Shown in pieces: positions 44,354 to 51,830 of a stretch of 51,830 nt of DNA (positions are counted from its first letter, which is position 1; every line of letters starts with the position of its first letter). A model generated the notes under the pieces. The model had not been told where the DNA came from. It saw only the letters and a program-made list of their open reading frames with translations, and searched no databases. The stretch spans positions 1 through 51,830 of the forward strand of contig NZ_BDAZ01000075.1 in NCBI RefSeq assembly GCF_001612725.1, written 5' to 3'. A program made the position numbers and the translations under genes. The DNA is from Nocardia anaemiae NBRC 100462. Its GTDB lineage: Bacteria > Actinomycetota > Actinomycetes > Mycobacteriales > Mycobacteriaceae.

Positions 44354-45388
44354 CTAGCGCAGTGACTCCAGTGCCTTCAGTACCGCGTTGTCCGCTTCGG
44401 TGTCCCCGACGGCGATGCGCGCGCTGCCGTCGGGGTACGCCTTGGCCGCGATGCCTGCCCGGCGCAGCGCCGTTGCTACGCCGGGGCCCGGCAGGTAGAG
44501 AAAGTTGGCGTAGCTGCGCGGCACGGCGATGTGTCGGCGTAGCAACGCACTGCGCAGGGTCTCGCGTGCGGTGGTGATCCGCAGGATGCGCGCGGCCAAT
44601 TCGGGTTCCGCGGCGTAGGACGCGGCGACCGCGGCCACCGCCGCCGAACTCACCCCGAACGGCAGCTGCAGCCTGTGCACGCGTTCGATCAATTCGCTGC
44701 GCCCGAAGGTGTAGCCGATGCGCAGACCCGCGAGTCCATAGGCCTTCGAAAAGGTGCGCAGGACAAGCAGATTCGGATGTCGATTCAGCAGCGTCAGAGT
44801 GTCGACCCGATCGGTGGGGCCGAGGAATTCGGCATATGCCTCATCCAGGATGACCGGCACCCGGCGCGGCACCGAGCACAGGAATGCCTTCAGCTCACTG
44901 GCCGGGATCACGGTGCCGGTCGGATTGTGCGGACGGCAGACCACCACCAGTCCGGTCCGCCTGTCGATGGCCTTCGTCATCGCCCGCAGATCCTGGTTGC
45001 CCGCGGCATCGAGGGGCACCGGGACGACGTCGAGATCGGCCATCTCCGCCATGATCGGATAGCCGTCGAAGGTCGGTGCGCCGTAGACGATTCCGTCCCC
45101 AGGCTTGGTCAATGCCTGGATGATCTGCATGGCCACCCCGGTCGCACCGGAACCGACGACCACCTGATCCGAATGCACCCCGACGTGCCCCGCGATCAAC
45201 CTCGGCAGCCGCCGCGGCAGGAATTCCGGATAGCGATTGGCCTGCGCCAGTACGTCGTTCACCGCCACGAGCACCGATGGCAATGGCGGAAACGGATTTT
45301 CGCTCAGGCTGAGGTCGAACCGGGCCTGCGCGTGCCGACTTCGGTGCTGTTGCGAGGGCCGAGATTCATCGGCCACCCGCACGCTCAT
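44354..45388 (-). CDS. PLP-dependent aminotransferase, HisC-like
   Basis: A 344-residue fold-type I aminotransferase of the histidinol-phosphate/aromatic aminotransferase class. Motifs: NRYPEFLPRRLPRLIAGHVG, VVVGSGATGVAMQIIQAL, CRPHNPTGTVIP, ILDEAYAEF, PLP-Lys in LRTFSKAYGLAGLRIGYTFG, and the late RIAVGDTEADNAVL with the substrate Arg. Its ATG overlaps the stop of the KAS III-like gene (ATGA). No histidine-biosynthesis gene is nearby, so it more likely aminates or decarboxylates a product of the operon than makes histidinol phosphate. Confidence 0.92.
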   Translation of the reverse strand: MSVRVADESRPSQQHRSRHAQARFDLSLSENPFPPLPSVLVAVNDVLAQANRYPEFLPRRLPRLIAGHVGVHSDQVVVGSGATGVAMQIIQALTKPGDGIVYGAPTFDGYPIMAEMADLDVVPVPLDAAGNQDLRAMTKAIDRRTGLVVVCRPHNPTGTVIPASELKAFLCSVPRRVPVILDEAYAEFLGPTDRVDTLTLLNRHPNLLVLRTFSKAYGLAGLRIGYTFGRSELIERVHRLQLPFGVSSAAVAAVAASYAAEPELAARILRITTARETLRSALLRRHIAVPRSYANFLYLPGPGVATALRRAGIAAKAYPDGSARIAVGDTEADNAVLKALESLR

Positions 45389-46428
45389 CTCGCCGCACCC
45401 CAGCGCACGGCCGCGGCACCGGCGAAATCACCGGCGTGCGCGAATGCCGACAACAGCACCACCGAGCCGTTGCGCAGCCGACCCGCCCGATTCTCGGTAT
45501 CGAGTGTGACCGGAATGCCCGCGGCGAACAGATTTCCGCACTGGTCGAAGGTGTCCGGATGCCGCTCCGGCGGCAGCTCCAACGCATCGTGCCAGTTGCG
45601 CAGGAACAGCCGGTTCGGCTGATTGGTGACGAAGGTGTCGATATCGCGGCCCTTTACCCCGATCCGATCGCACACCGCCAATGCCACCTCCGGCACCAGC
45701 CGATTGCCGCGGGCGAACACCTTGGTGATCTTCGATTCGGTGAAGCTGACGCAGCCCTGGCCCTCGCCCGGCTCCCAATACTTGCGCTCGCCATTGGTCG
45801 AGAACTCCATATCCCCGGCGAATTCGGGGTAGGTGCGGCATTCGATATCCAGGATCGGCGCGGAATCGTCCTTGACGAGCAGTCCGACACCGCAGCCGTC
45901 ACCGGGCACCGGGGCCTGGGCGAGCTTGCGGATCTCGGTCTGGGTGAATACCGGGCCCGCGCAATTCTGGGTGGCCGCGATGAGCGCGGTGCGGGCGTCG
46001 GTGGTCTGCAGGATCATCCTGGCCATGGCCATCATGTGCACGAAGGCCGCGCAGCCGCCATTGTGCACGTCGTAGGCGAAGCGCGGCTTCATCCCGAGGC
46101 GGCGGGCCACCTCGGGTCCGCAACCCATTACCGGATTGTCCGGCAGCTGGGTGTGCGTGATCAGCACATCGATATCCGTAATCGCTTGTGCGCCATGGCG
46201 TTCGATCAGCGGTGCGACCGCGCGCTCGACCATATCCACCGCGGTCTCGTCCCTGGCCACATGGTGGCGTGCCTTGGGCGAGCGGAACATGACGTTCTTG
46301 GCCATTCGGTCGGATCGGCTGTACTGGGTGAAGTATTCGGTGCCGACCGGCTCACCCGGCAGATAGCTCGCCACATCGACCAGGCTGACCGTCGGCAGTC
46401 CAGGGCCTTCCGGATTGAAGAAGTTCAT
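45385..46428 (-). CDS. KAS III-like (3-oxoacyl-ACP synthase III family) condensing enzyme with altered triad
   Basis: A 347-residue thiolase-fold enzyme. The nucleophile Cys is C126 in AYDVHNGGCAAFVHMMAMA and the third residue is present as N299 (DQCGNLFAAGIPV). Where FabH has His in a PHQANxR motif this protein has FVTNQPNRLF, i.e. Asn 269. FabH mutants at this His lose decarboxylation, so the enzyme may transfer acyl groups or condense without malonyl decarboxylation. It lies 9 nt after the SRPBCC gene and overlaps the aminotransferase start. Acts in the cytoplasm; substrates unknown. Confidence 0.9.
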   Translation of the reverse strand: MNFFNPEGPGLPTVSLVDVASYLPGEPVGTEYFTQYSRSDRMAKNVMFRSPKARHHVARDETAVDMVERAVAPLIERHGAQAITDIDVLITHTQLPDNPVMGCGPEVARRLGMKPRFAYDVHNGGCAAFVHMMAMARMILQTTDARTALIAATQNCAGPVFTQTEIRKLAQAPVPGDGCGVGLLVKDDSAPILDIECRTYPEFAGDMEFSTNGERKYWEPGEGQGCVSFTESKITKVFARGNRLVPEVALAVCDRIGVKGRDIDTFVTNQPNRLFLRNWHDALELPPERHPDTFDQCGNLFAAGIPVTLDTENRAGRLRNGSVVLLSAFAHAGDFAGAAAVRWGAAR

Positions 46429-46437
46429 GATGCGGCC

Positions 46438-47097
46438 TCACTTCATCCAGTCGGGCTTGATCGGAAGACCGTTTGCCGCACGGTATTCGCAGATCGCCTT
46501 GAGGTTGTCCATCTCCAGCTGGTGCCCGGCGGAGAACATCTCCCAGAAGTCGCCCACCCACACCGGCCGCTTTTCCGGAGCCGTTTCGGGATAGGGATTT
46601 TCGTCGTAGAACGGGTGACGGCAGTTCACCCACAGCACCACCGAGCCCGGCTTGTTGAACACCACCTGGGCATCGATCACCCGCAGCAGATAGACCATCC
46701 ACAGGTGCTGACTCTGATCCCAGGCGCAGTGGTAGTCGACGGTCCTGGCCTCGCGGTGCGCGACGGTGCGGGTGAAGATCTTGGTCTCCGGACCGAGCCG
46801 GTCCCAGGCCAGCCACAGACCCGGTTCCTCGGTCTCGACGAAGCCGCGCAGGCTATAGGTCCATTCCTCCAGGCTGCGGGTATCGGCCAGGTATTCCCAC
46901 ACCTCATCCGGCGGCGCGGCGATATACGCCTGCACCGGACAGAATTCGCCGAAGATCTGGTCGTGCGGATACACCGACCGCAGCATGTCCATGATGATCG
47001 GCGTGGTTGCGTCCTTATCTGAGTTCTCGATCCGCAGCACACCGGGGACTACGTCTTCCGGAATGTCGCTGAGGGCGGGGAGGGCGCTTGTTGTCAC
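46438..47097 (-). CDS. SRPBCC (START-like) family protein
   Basis: A 219-residue protein. The central part has the SRPBCC pattern: FCPVQAYIAAPPDEVWEYLA, TRSLEEWTYSLRGFVETEEP, TRTVAHREARTVDYHCAWDQS, and a C-terminal helix SAGHQLEMDNLKAICEYRAA. Such helix-grip proteins bind hydrophobic ligands and act as cyclases, aromatases or carriers in polyketide-like pathways. The GTG at 47097 overlaps the stop of the ThDP gene (GTGA). Its place between the ThDP and KAS III-like enzymes suggests it handles an intermediate; exact chemistry unknown. Confidence 0.87.
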   Translation of the reverse strand: MTTSALPALSDIPEDVVPGVLRIENSDKDATTPIIMDMLRSVYPHDQIFGEFCPVQAYIAAPPDEVWEYLADTRSLEEWTYSLRGFVETEEPGLWLAWDRLGPETKIFTRTVAHREARTVDYHCAWDQSQHLWMVYLLRVIDAQVVFNKPGSVVLWVNCRHPFYDENPYPETAPEKRPVWVGDFWEMFSAGHQLEMDNLKAICEYRAANGLPIKPDWMK

Positions 47098-48773
47098 GGC
47101 TTCTTCTCCAATGTCGCGAGGAAGGGGATGAAGGGTGGAACTTCGTCCGGGTCGACGTCGATCGAAATGAACGTCGGCCCTTCGGATTCGACGCATCGCC
47201 CCAATGCGATGGCCAGCTCTGCGGTAGTACGGACGGAGTAGGCGGACAGTTCAGGGAACATGGCATCGATGCCCGCGCCCAGGTTTGTGGGCCGAAACCG
47301 GTTGAAGCTGTATCGGTCTCGGTAATAGAGCTGTTCGCGGGTGACGCACATGGCGTGCGCGTTGTTGTTGAGGACGATGAAGATGACCGGCAGCTGATGT
47401 TCGATCGCGGTGTGCAATTCCATGCCGTGCATGTAGAACGCACCGTCACCTGCGATGACGACAGTGCGTCTGATTCCGGACGGTCCGCGATGACGTGCGA
47501 ATGCCGAACCTATTGCGGCGCCGAAGGCATAGCCCATCCCGCCCATGCCGAGCGCGACGACGAATCGACCGCCGCGCGGCACCCGCAGATGGTGCACCAC
47601 CGCGGCCCCGGTATTGCCCGCGTCCGCGAAAACATCCGTGCCTTCGGGCAATAACGCCTCGATCGTCTCGACCAGTTCGCGATAGCGCAGCCCGGGACCG
47701 GTCGACTCGGGCACCCGCAAAGGTGTCGGAGCGTGCGGAGGATACGGATGGCTCGACTCTTCGACACCCTCGGTGAATTCATCCGCGAGTTCGGCCAGAT
47801 CCCGCGCGAGATCGGTACTGGTGGCGTGGATCGCGGACAGATACGGCGCGGCGACACCGATATGCGCGACGGTGCACCCGGCCAGCAGTTCGTCCAACCC
47901 GGTGCGCGCGGTGATCGGCATCGGTGTGCCGACGATCAGGCACAGGGTGGCCGCGCGCAGTGCCGCCGACAATTCCGGATGCCCCATACTCCCGGCGACA
48001 CCGCAGTACGCCGGGTCGGCATTGTCGTAGGTGTCCTTCGCATCCGGTGCGACGCCAACCGACGCGTCCAATGTGCGTGCCAGCCGAGCGAGTTCGGCGC
48101 GGGCGTCATCGCGCGCGACCTGGTCACCCACGATGATCACGATCTTGCCGAGCGTGCGTGCCGCGGTCAGCGCCGCGCGCACTCTAGCCAGGCCGTTTTC
48201 ATCGCGCCGGTGCGTCGGCGGGGACGACCGGAACGGCGGTATATCGCCGATATCGCTCTGCTGTACGTCCTTCGGCAGCAATAGCACCGCGGGGCCGCCG
48301 CGGCGGGCGGCGTCGACTGCCCTGGACAACTTGTCCGGCAGTTCGGCAACGCTGTCCACCCGTGCGCAGTATTGGGTGATCGCGCCGAACATCCGGGCGG
48401 CGTCGATGGTACCGGCGAGCCCGCTGGAGTCCTGGAATGCGCCGTTGCCCTCCAGGGCGGTCGGCGGCTGCCCGACCAGCGCCAATACCGGCACCCGTGA
48501 TGCGAATGATTCGGCAAGTCCGGCAACGAGATTCATCGCGCCACCGCCGGAGGTTGCGGCGACGACACCGAGTCCGCCGGTCGAGCGGGCGTAGCCGTCG
48601 GCCATGGTCGCGGCCGAAAACTCGTGCTTGGCAACTATTCCCGCGACGTCGTCGGGCGCGTCGAAGAGCGCGTCGTATAGATCCTCGATATTCGCGCCGT
48701 CGACACCGAAGATGTGCCGCACCCCCAGGGTTGAAACCGCTCGAACCAGATAATCTACGACCCTGCTCGGCAT
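47094..48773 (-). CDS. Thiamine-diphosphate-dependent enzyme, acetolactate synthase-like
   Basis: A 559-residue ThDP enzyme of the acetolactate synthase/benzoylformate decarboxylase superfamily. The N-terminal domain has the activating Glu in AKHEFSAATMADGYAR and GAMNLVAGLAESFASRVPVL; the C-terminal domain has the ThDP/Mg motif GDGAFYMHGMELHTAIEH...NNN. The FAD-type middle domain looks degenerate. The ATG at 48773 (GAGGAG upstream) is preferred over an ATG at 48824. It heads the operon ThDP-SRPBCC-KAS III-aminotransferase. It is not the housekeeping IlvB because no small subunit or ilv gene adjoins. Likely makes an acyloin or aldehyde; the donor is unknown. Confidence 0.92.
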   Translation of the reverse strand: MPSRVVDYLVRAVSTLGVRHIFGVDGANIEDLYDALFDAPDDVAGIVAKHEFSAATMADGYARSTGGLGVVAATSGGGAMNLVAGLAESFASRVPVLALVGQPPTALEGNGAFQDSSGLAGTIDAARMFGAITQYCARVDSVAELPDKLSRAVDAARRGGPAVLLLPKDVQQSDIGDIPPFRSSPPTHRRDENGLARVRAALTAARTLGKIVIIVGDQVARDDARAELARLARTLDASVGVAPDAKDTYDNADPAYCGVAGSMGHPELSAALRAATLCLIVGTPMPITARTGLDELLAGCTVAHIGVAAPYLSAIHATSTDLARDLAELADEFTEGVEESSHPYPPHAPTPLRVPESTGPGLRYRELVETIEALLPEGTDVFADAGNTGAAVVHHLRVPRGGRFVVALGMGGMGYAFGAAIGSAFARHRGPSGIRRTVVIAGDGAFYMHGMELHTAIEHQLPVIFIVLNNNAHAMCVTREQLYYRDRYSFNRFRPTNLGAGIDAMFPELSAYSVRTTAELAIALGRCVESEGPTFISIDVDPDEVPPFIPFLATLEKKP

Positions 48774-48934
48774 CGGCACTCCTCTCGCAGTGACCGACGT
48801 GCGCCGAAGCGCGGGCACGGTCACACATCGCGTACACGTGAACTACGAGTTGGACTGCGGAGCGGTTCAATCCCTCGCGCAAGATGTACTCCGGGCACGA
48901 GGCGGTCGGGGAGATTCTTGTGAGCAGCCACAGC

Positions 48935-48969
48935 TTGCGTGTACGTATACATCTACGTATAGTGGGTTC
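48935..48969 (+). promoter_or_regulatory. Leaderless promoter of the EXLDI gene with tandem operator repeats
   Basis: -35 TTGCGT (48935-48940), a 17-nt spacer, -10 TATAGT (48958-48963) and an ATG 6 nt later at 48970, so transcription should begin at or next to the start codon. Two identical TACGTATA boxes (48942-48949 and 48954-48961, 12-bp period) fill the spacer and overlap the -10, as expected for a repressor operator. Confidence 0.7.
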
Positions 48970-49485
48970 ATGCCCAACAAGACGATCTACGTTGCCGATG
49001 ACGATCTGCCACTGTTCCAGCGTGCGCAGGAGCTGGTCGGCGGCAACCTTTCGGGGGCGGTGACTACCGCACTGCGGCGGTTCATCGAGCTGGAAGAGGG
49101 CAGGCTGGAGGGCTACGACGAGGTAGTGCTACGGGTCGGCCACAACGGCGTGCGCCAGGTCCGTTTCTCCGGTGCCCTGCTCGGCGAGCATCGCGACGTG
49201 AATGAAGAGCGCATGGAACACGTCCGGGTGTATCGCAGTCGGAAGGGCAAATTCGTCATGCACGCCCAGTACTCGAACTGGGACGAATACCCGCAGAGCA
49301 CCAATTGGGTCAAGGACCTGACGAACTGGCGTCGCATGCTCGGCGTCGGTGATCAGGACTGGGGCGACTTCATTTTCGAGATCGTCGATTCACTCGGCGA
49401 ATTGAAGGGAAAGATTCCGGACAAGCTCTACGAGCGGGTGGCCCAGATCGCCGACCGTCCGCCGGTCGAGGAACTCGACATCTAG
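48970..49485 (+). CDS. EXLDI family protein with RHH-like N-terminus
   Basis: A 171-residue protein ending EELDI, the C-terminal hallmark of the EXLDI family (TIGR04342). The first 45 residues (NKTIYVADDDLPLFQRAQEL, VGGNLSGAVTTALRRFIELE) read like a ribbon-helix-helix DNA-binding unit. The middle (VVLRVGHNGVRQVRFSGALLG, VRVYRSRKGKFVMHAQYSNW) is predicted beta-rich and the end helical. It immediately precedes a DrrA/DrrB-type exporter and is divergent from the ThDP operon. An autoregulatory transcription factor for the exporter is the natural inference, supported by the tandem repeats in its promoter. Confidence 0.85.
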   Translation: MPNKTIYVADDDLPLFQRAQELVGGNLSGAVTTALRRFIELEEGRLEGYDEVVLRVGHNGVRQVRFSGALLGEHRDVNEERMEHVRVYRSRKGKFVMHAQYSNWDEYPQSTNWVKDLTNWRRMLGVGDQDWGDFIFEIVDSLGELKGKIPDKLYERVAQIADRPPVEELDI

Positions 49486-49495
49486 GGGGATGGCA

Positions 49496-49510
49496 GTCGG
49501 CGGAGCCGAC
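49496..49510 (+). terminator. Short hairpin after the EXLDI gene
   Basis: GTCGGC-GGA-GCCGAC, 11 nt after the EXLDI stop. A possible weak terminator or attenuator. Confidence 0.4.
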
Positions 49511-49559
49511 GGGGCGGGTAAGAACAGTCGAACTCGACACCACCGAATACCAGCTCTAC

Positions 49560-49588
49560 GCCGCACCGGACTCCGGGCGCGGTGCGGC
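49560..49588 (+). terminator. Hairpin in the leader of the exporter genes
   Basis: Perfect 9-bp stem GCCGCACCG / CGGTGCGGC with an 11-nt loop, 51 nt before the DrrA-like start. It may attenuate read-through into the exporter. An AT-rich patch and an 8-codon frame (ATG 49617, stop overlapping the next ATG) follow. Confidence 0.5.
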
Positions 49589-49639
49589 TGAAACATGCCG
49601 TCATTCGCATTTATTTATGAAATTCTCGAAAGGAAGACC

Positions 49640-50617
49640 ATGATCAACGGTCATCGCGCACCCGCCATATCGGCGCAGGGCCTGCGTAAATCGTTCGGTG
49701 AGCAGGTGGTGCTCGACGGCATCGATATCACGGTCCAGGAGGGCACGATCTACTCCCTGCTCGGCCCGAACGGTGCTGGCAAGACCACCACTGTGCAGAT
49801 CCTCACCACGCTGCTGCGCCCCGATGCGGGTACGGTCCGCGTCGACGGCCATGATCTGGTCACCGAACCCGATGCCGTGCGCACCGCGATCGGTGTCACC
49901 GGCCAGTTCTCCGCGGTCGACGAATTGCTGACCGGCCGCGAAAACCTGGTCCTGATGGGCGATCTGCATCATCTGCCGCGCCGCGAGAGCAAGCGCCTGG
50001 CTGCCGAGCTGCTGGAGCGCTTCGACCTGGTCGAGGCCGGTGACAAGACCGCGGCCACCTACTCCGGCGGCATGGTGCGGCGGCTGGATCTGGCCATGAC
50101 GCTGGTCGGCGATCCGCGCATCATCTTCCTGGACGAACCGACCACCGGCCTGGATCCGCGCAGCAGGCGCACGATCTGGGAAATGATCCGCACGCTGGTC
50201 GACGACTACAGCGTGACCGTCTTCCTCACCACCCAGTACCTCGAGGAGGCCGATCAACTGGCCGACCGGATCGCGGTGCTCGATCACGGCCGGATCGTCG
50301 CCGAGGGCACGGCAGCCGAATTGAAGCGGCGGATACCCGGTGGACATATCCGCCTGGAATTCACCGATCAGCTCGGACTAGCCGCCGCGGCAACAGCATT
50401 GGGACCGGACGCGCGCGTCGTCGATGACGCGGCCGAGGAGGAGTTCACCCTCGCGGTGCCCAGCGACGGCGGCGTCAAATCGCTGCGCGCGGTGCTCGAC
50501 CGGCTCGACTACGAGCAGATCGAGGTGGCCGGACTTTCGGTGCACACCCCCACCCTCGACGACGTATTCCTCACCCTCACCGGACATCCCACCGCCGAAA
50601 AGGAGACCGTGCGATGA
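49640..50617 (+). CDS. DrrA-type multidrug ABC transporter ATP-binding protein
   Basis: A 325-residue ATPase of the daunorubicin-resistance class. Walker A LLGPNGAGKTTT, the class-typical VTGQFSAVDELLTGRENL, signature YSGGMVRRLDLAMTLVGD, Walker B IIFLDEPTTGLDPRSR, then TQYLEEADQLADRI and the C-terminal TLDDVFLTLTG. The ATG at 49640 has AAAGGAAG upstream. It pairs with the ABC-2 permease (ATGA overlap) to form an exporter of a hydrophobic small molecule. Its position beside the ThDP/KAS III operon makes the product of that operon a candidate cargo, but this is inference. Confidence 0.94.
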   Translation: MINGHRAPAISAQGLRKSFGEQVVLDGIDITVQEGTIYSLLGPNGAGKTTTVQILTTLLRPDAGTVRVDGHDLVTEPDAVRTAIGVTGQFSAVDELLTGRENLVLMGDLHHLPRRESKRLAAELLERFDLVEAGDKTAATYSGGMVRRLDLAMTLVGDPRIIFLDEPTTGLDPRSRRTIWEMIRTLVDDYSVTVFLTTQYLEEADQLADRIAVLDHGRIVAEGTAAELKRRIPGGHIRLEFTDQLGLAAAATALGPDARVVDDAAEEEFTLAVPSDGGVKSLRAVLDRLDYEQIEVAGLSVHTPTLDDVFLTLTGHPTAEKETVR

Positions 50618-51390
50618 GCAGTACGATGACCTACGCGCTCGCCGACTCGAAAACGATGTTGCGACGCAGCCTGCTTCATGCGAAGCGGTATCCGAGCATG
50701 ACCTTCAGCATCATCCTCATGCCGATCATCCTGCTGCTCACCTTCAACTTCGTTTTCGGTGGCGCACTGGAGAAGTCGTCCGGCGGTAACTACATCGACT
50801 ACCTGACCCCCGGCATGCTGTTGATGATCCCGGCGTATATGACCGCGGGTGTGGCGGTCTCGGTCTGCACCGACACCACCAGGGGCATTGTGAATCGTTT
50901 TCGCACCATGGCGATTTCGCAGTCCGCGATACTCGCCGGACATGTGGTCGGCGCACTGATCCAGGCCCTGCTCGGCATCGCCGCCATGATCGGTGTCGCC
51001 GTGCTGGTCGGTTTCCGGCCCTCGGCGAATGTCATTGAGTGGATCGCGGCATTCGGGCTGCTCGCCATGCTCGTTTTCGCACTCACCTGGCTGGCGGTCG
51101 GCATGGGACTGGTCGCGTCGAGTCCGGAGAGCGCGAGCAATATGCCCTTCCCGCTGATCATGCTGCCGTTCCTCGGCAGCGGCCTGGTCGGCACCGACAC
51201 CATGCCGGTCGTGATGCGTCAGTTCGCCGAATACCAGCCGTTCACCCCGCTCACCGAAACCATCCGCGGCCTGCTCATGGGCACGGAGATCGGCAATAAC
51301 GGCATCATCTCCATCGCCTGGTGCCTCGGCCTCGGCCTGCTCGGCTACTTCTGGTCGACCTCGGTCTTCCGCAAGCAAGCCCAGCGCTGA
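50614..51390 (+). CDS. ABC-2 type permease, DrrB-like
   Basis: A 258-residue membrane subunit with about six helices. A cytoplasmic N-terminus (TMTYALADSKTMLRRSLLHA) leads into the ABC-2 pattern: MTFSIILMPIILLLTFNFVF, GGNYIDYLTPGMLLMIPAYM, FPLIMLPFLGSGLVGTDTMP and FAEYQPFTPLTETIRGLLMG, which is strongly DrrB-like. Its ATG overlaps the ATPase stop (ATGA). It forms the translocation pore of the exporter. A strong terminator follows. Confidence 0.94.
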   Translation: MSSTMTYALADSKTMLRRSLLHAKRYPSMTFSIILMPIILLLTFNFVFGGALEKSSGGNYIDYLTPGMLLMIPAYMTAGVAVSVCTDTTRGIVNRFRTMAISQSAILAGHVVGALIQALLGIAAMIGVAVLVGFRPSANVIEWIAAFGLLAMLVFALTWLAVGMGLVASSPESASNMPFPLIMLPFLGSGLVGTDTMPVVMRQFAEYQPFTPLTETIRGLLMGTEIGNNGIISIAWCLGLGLLGYFWSTSVFRKQAQR

Positions 51391-51401
51391 ACCGCCGAAA
51401 G

Positions 51402-51431
51402 CGATCCCCCGCCGAGTTCGGCGGGGGATCG
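51402..51431. terminator. Bidirectional terminator at the end of the exporter operon
   Basis: 14-bp arms CGATCCCCCGCCGA / TCGGCGGGGGATCG around a 2-nt centre (in practice about 12 bp with a 6-nt loop), between convergent genes ending at 51390 and 51439. Confidence 0.9.
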
Positions 51432-51438
51432 AAGCATG

Positions 51439-51830
51439 TCAGATCGTGCCGGACAGCAGCGTCTCGCCCGTCGACGCCTTCCGGATCTGCACCGCCTGGA
51501 TCTGATCCGGCGTCTTATTGATGGTCCGGTCGATCGTCAGCTCGGTGCCGGGCCCGGCGGGCCACCGGTCGAGTTTGGCCTGACTGCCATCGGTGCCGAT
51601 GACGTACAGGTCGAGATCCCAGTCGTACTTCTGGTCGCTGGGTCCATAGCTGCAGGTCATCACGATGCGGGTCTTGCCATCGGCCCGCACCACCTTGAAG
51701 CTGGCCGTCACCGGATTCGGTGTGATCGGATCCATACTGCGTTCGGCCACAACAGGTTCCGAGCTCGGCTTATCCGCCGCGGTGACCGCGGTGACCACCG
51801 GAACCGCGATGGCCACCGCCGCGGCGGCCG
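51439..51830 (-). CDS. Exported or membrane-anchored hypothetical protein, C-terminal part (start outside window)
   Basis: The frame is open from the stop at 51439 to the right edge. At least 130 residues: an Ala/Val-rich hydrophobic segment (AVAIAVPVVTAVTAA) followed by a Ser/Pro/Glu linker and a beta-rich domain (TASFKVVRADGKTRIVMTCS, DWDLDLYVIGTDGSQAKLDR, TIDRTINKTPDQIQAVQIRK). The hydrophobic segment may be a signal anchor, with more N-terminal sequence beyond the window; a GTG at 51816 is a possible but unlikely start. I do not recognise the family. Confidence 0.7.
   Translation of the reverse strand, partial: AAAAVAIAVPVVTAVTAADKPSSEPVVAERSMDPITPNPVTASFKVVRADGKTRIVMTCSYGPSDQKYDWDLDLYVIGTDGSQAKLDRWPAGPGTELTIDRTINKTPDQIQAVQIRKASTGETLLSGTI

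Noticed and set aside
45436..47022. 528-codon plus-strand open frame
   Set aside because: Antisense to the KAS III-like and SRPBCC genes.

Overview
The window is high-GC DNA with tightly packed genes, many GTG/TTG starts and ATGA/TGATG gene overlaps. It looks like the chromosome of a mycolic-acid actinomycete, most likely Nocardia. Support for this: an order of genes reminiscent of Mycobacterium tuberculosis Rv0039c-Rv0050 (SdpI-like protein, leuS, F420 oxidoreductase, ino1, PadR regulator, DUF5318, PonA1), a 19-kDa-antigen (LpqH) type lipoprotein, glucosylglycerate hydrolase and F420-type enzymes. The assignment rests on remembered family features; no search was run.

Left part (1-15.9 kb): the 5' end of a proline-rich PonA-type penicillin-binding protein (PBP), DUF5318, two DUF1707 membrane proteins, the overlapping padR-ino1 pair with a perfect palindromic operator, two tandem effector-binding-domain proteins, a complete PonA-type PBP, an LpqY/SugA/SugB-like sugar importer without its own ATPase, a DUF2786 protein with a HExxH metallohydrolase, menC and a thiolase. 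An IS110-family element (about 15.98-17.46 kb) sits against the thiolase start and carries structured non-coding DNA where a bridge RNA would be expected.

Middle part (17.5-27.2 kb): an HxlR regulator with a palindromic operator, an F420/NADP-reductase-like protein, a MalK/SugC-type ATPase that may serve the sugar importer 8 kb away, an F420 luciferase-like oxidoreductase, a fused glutamine-type binding protein/permease with its ATPase, a duplicated histidine-rich protein, a GNAT acetyltransferase, an NTF2-like/membrane protein pair, an alpha/beta hydrolase and a MerR regulator with no obvious normal start codon.

Candidate novel system A (27.7-32.9 kb): four translationally coupled minus-strand genes encode two unrecognised proteins (445 and 344 aa), a TPR protein (511 aa) and a CHAT protease with an intact His/Cys pair. 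This resembles a protease-based conflict or cell-death cassette. Next come an LpqH-like lipoprotein, a membrane protein, a small Cys/His protein, a Tat-lipoprotein PhoX phosphatase, a GH25 lysozyme, glucosylglycerate hydrolase, an SDR, leuS and an SdpI-like protein.

Candidate novel system B (43.7-51.4 kb): a coupled minus-strand operon of a ThDP enzyme, an SRPBCC protein, a KAS III-like enzyme whose catalytic His is replaced by Asn, and a HisC-like aminotransferase, possibly extended by a 51-aa acidic protein and a cupin. It is divergent from an EXLDI-family protein with an RHH-like N-terminus and a DrrA/DrrB-type exporter. The EXLDI gene has a near-ideal leaderless promoter overlapped by tandem TACGTATA repeats. 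Together this looks like a small uncharacterised biosynthetic locus with its own exporter. The window ends in a truncated minus-strand gene. No tRNA, rRNA, CRISPR array or prophage was seen.
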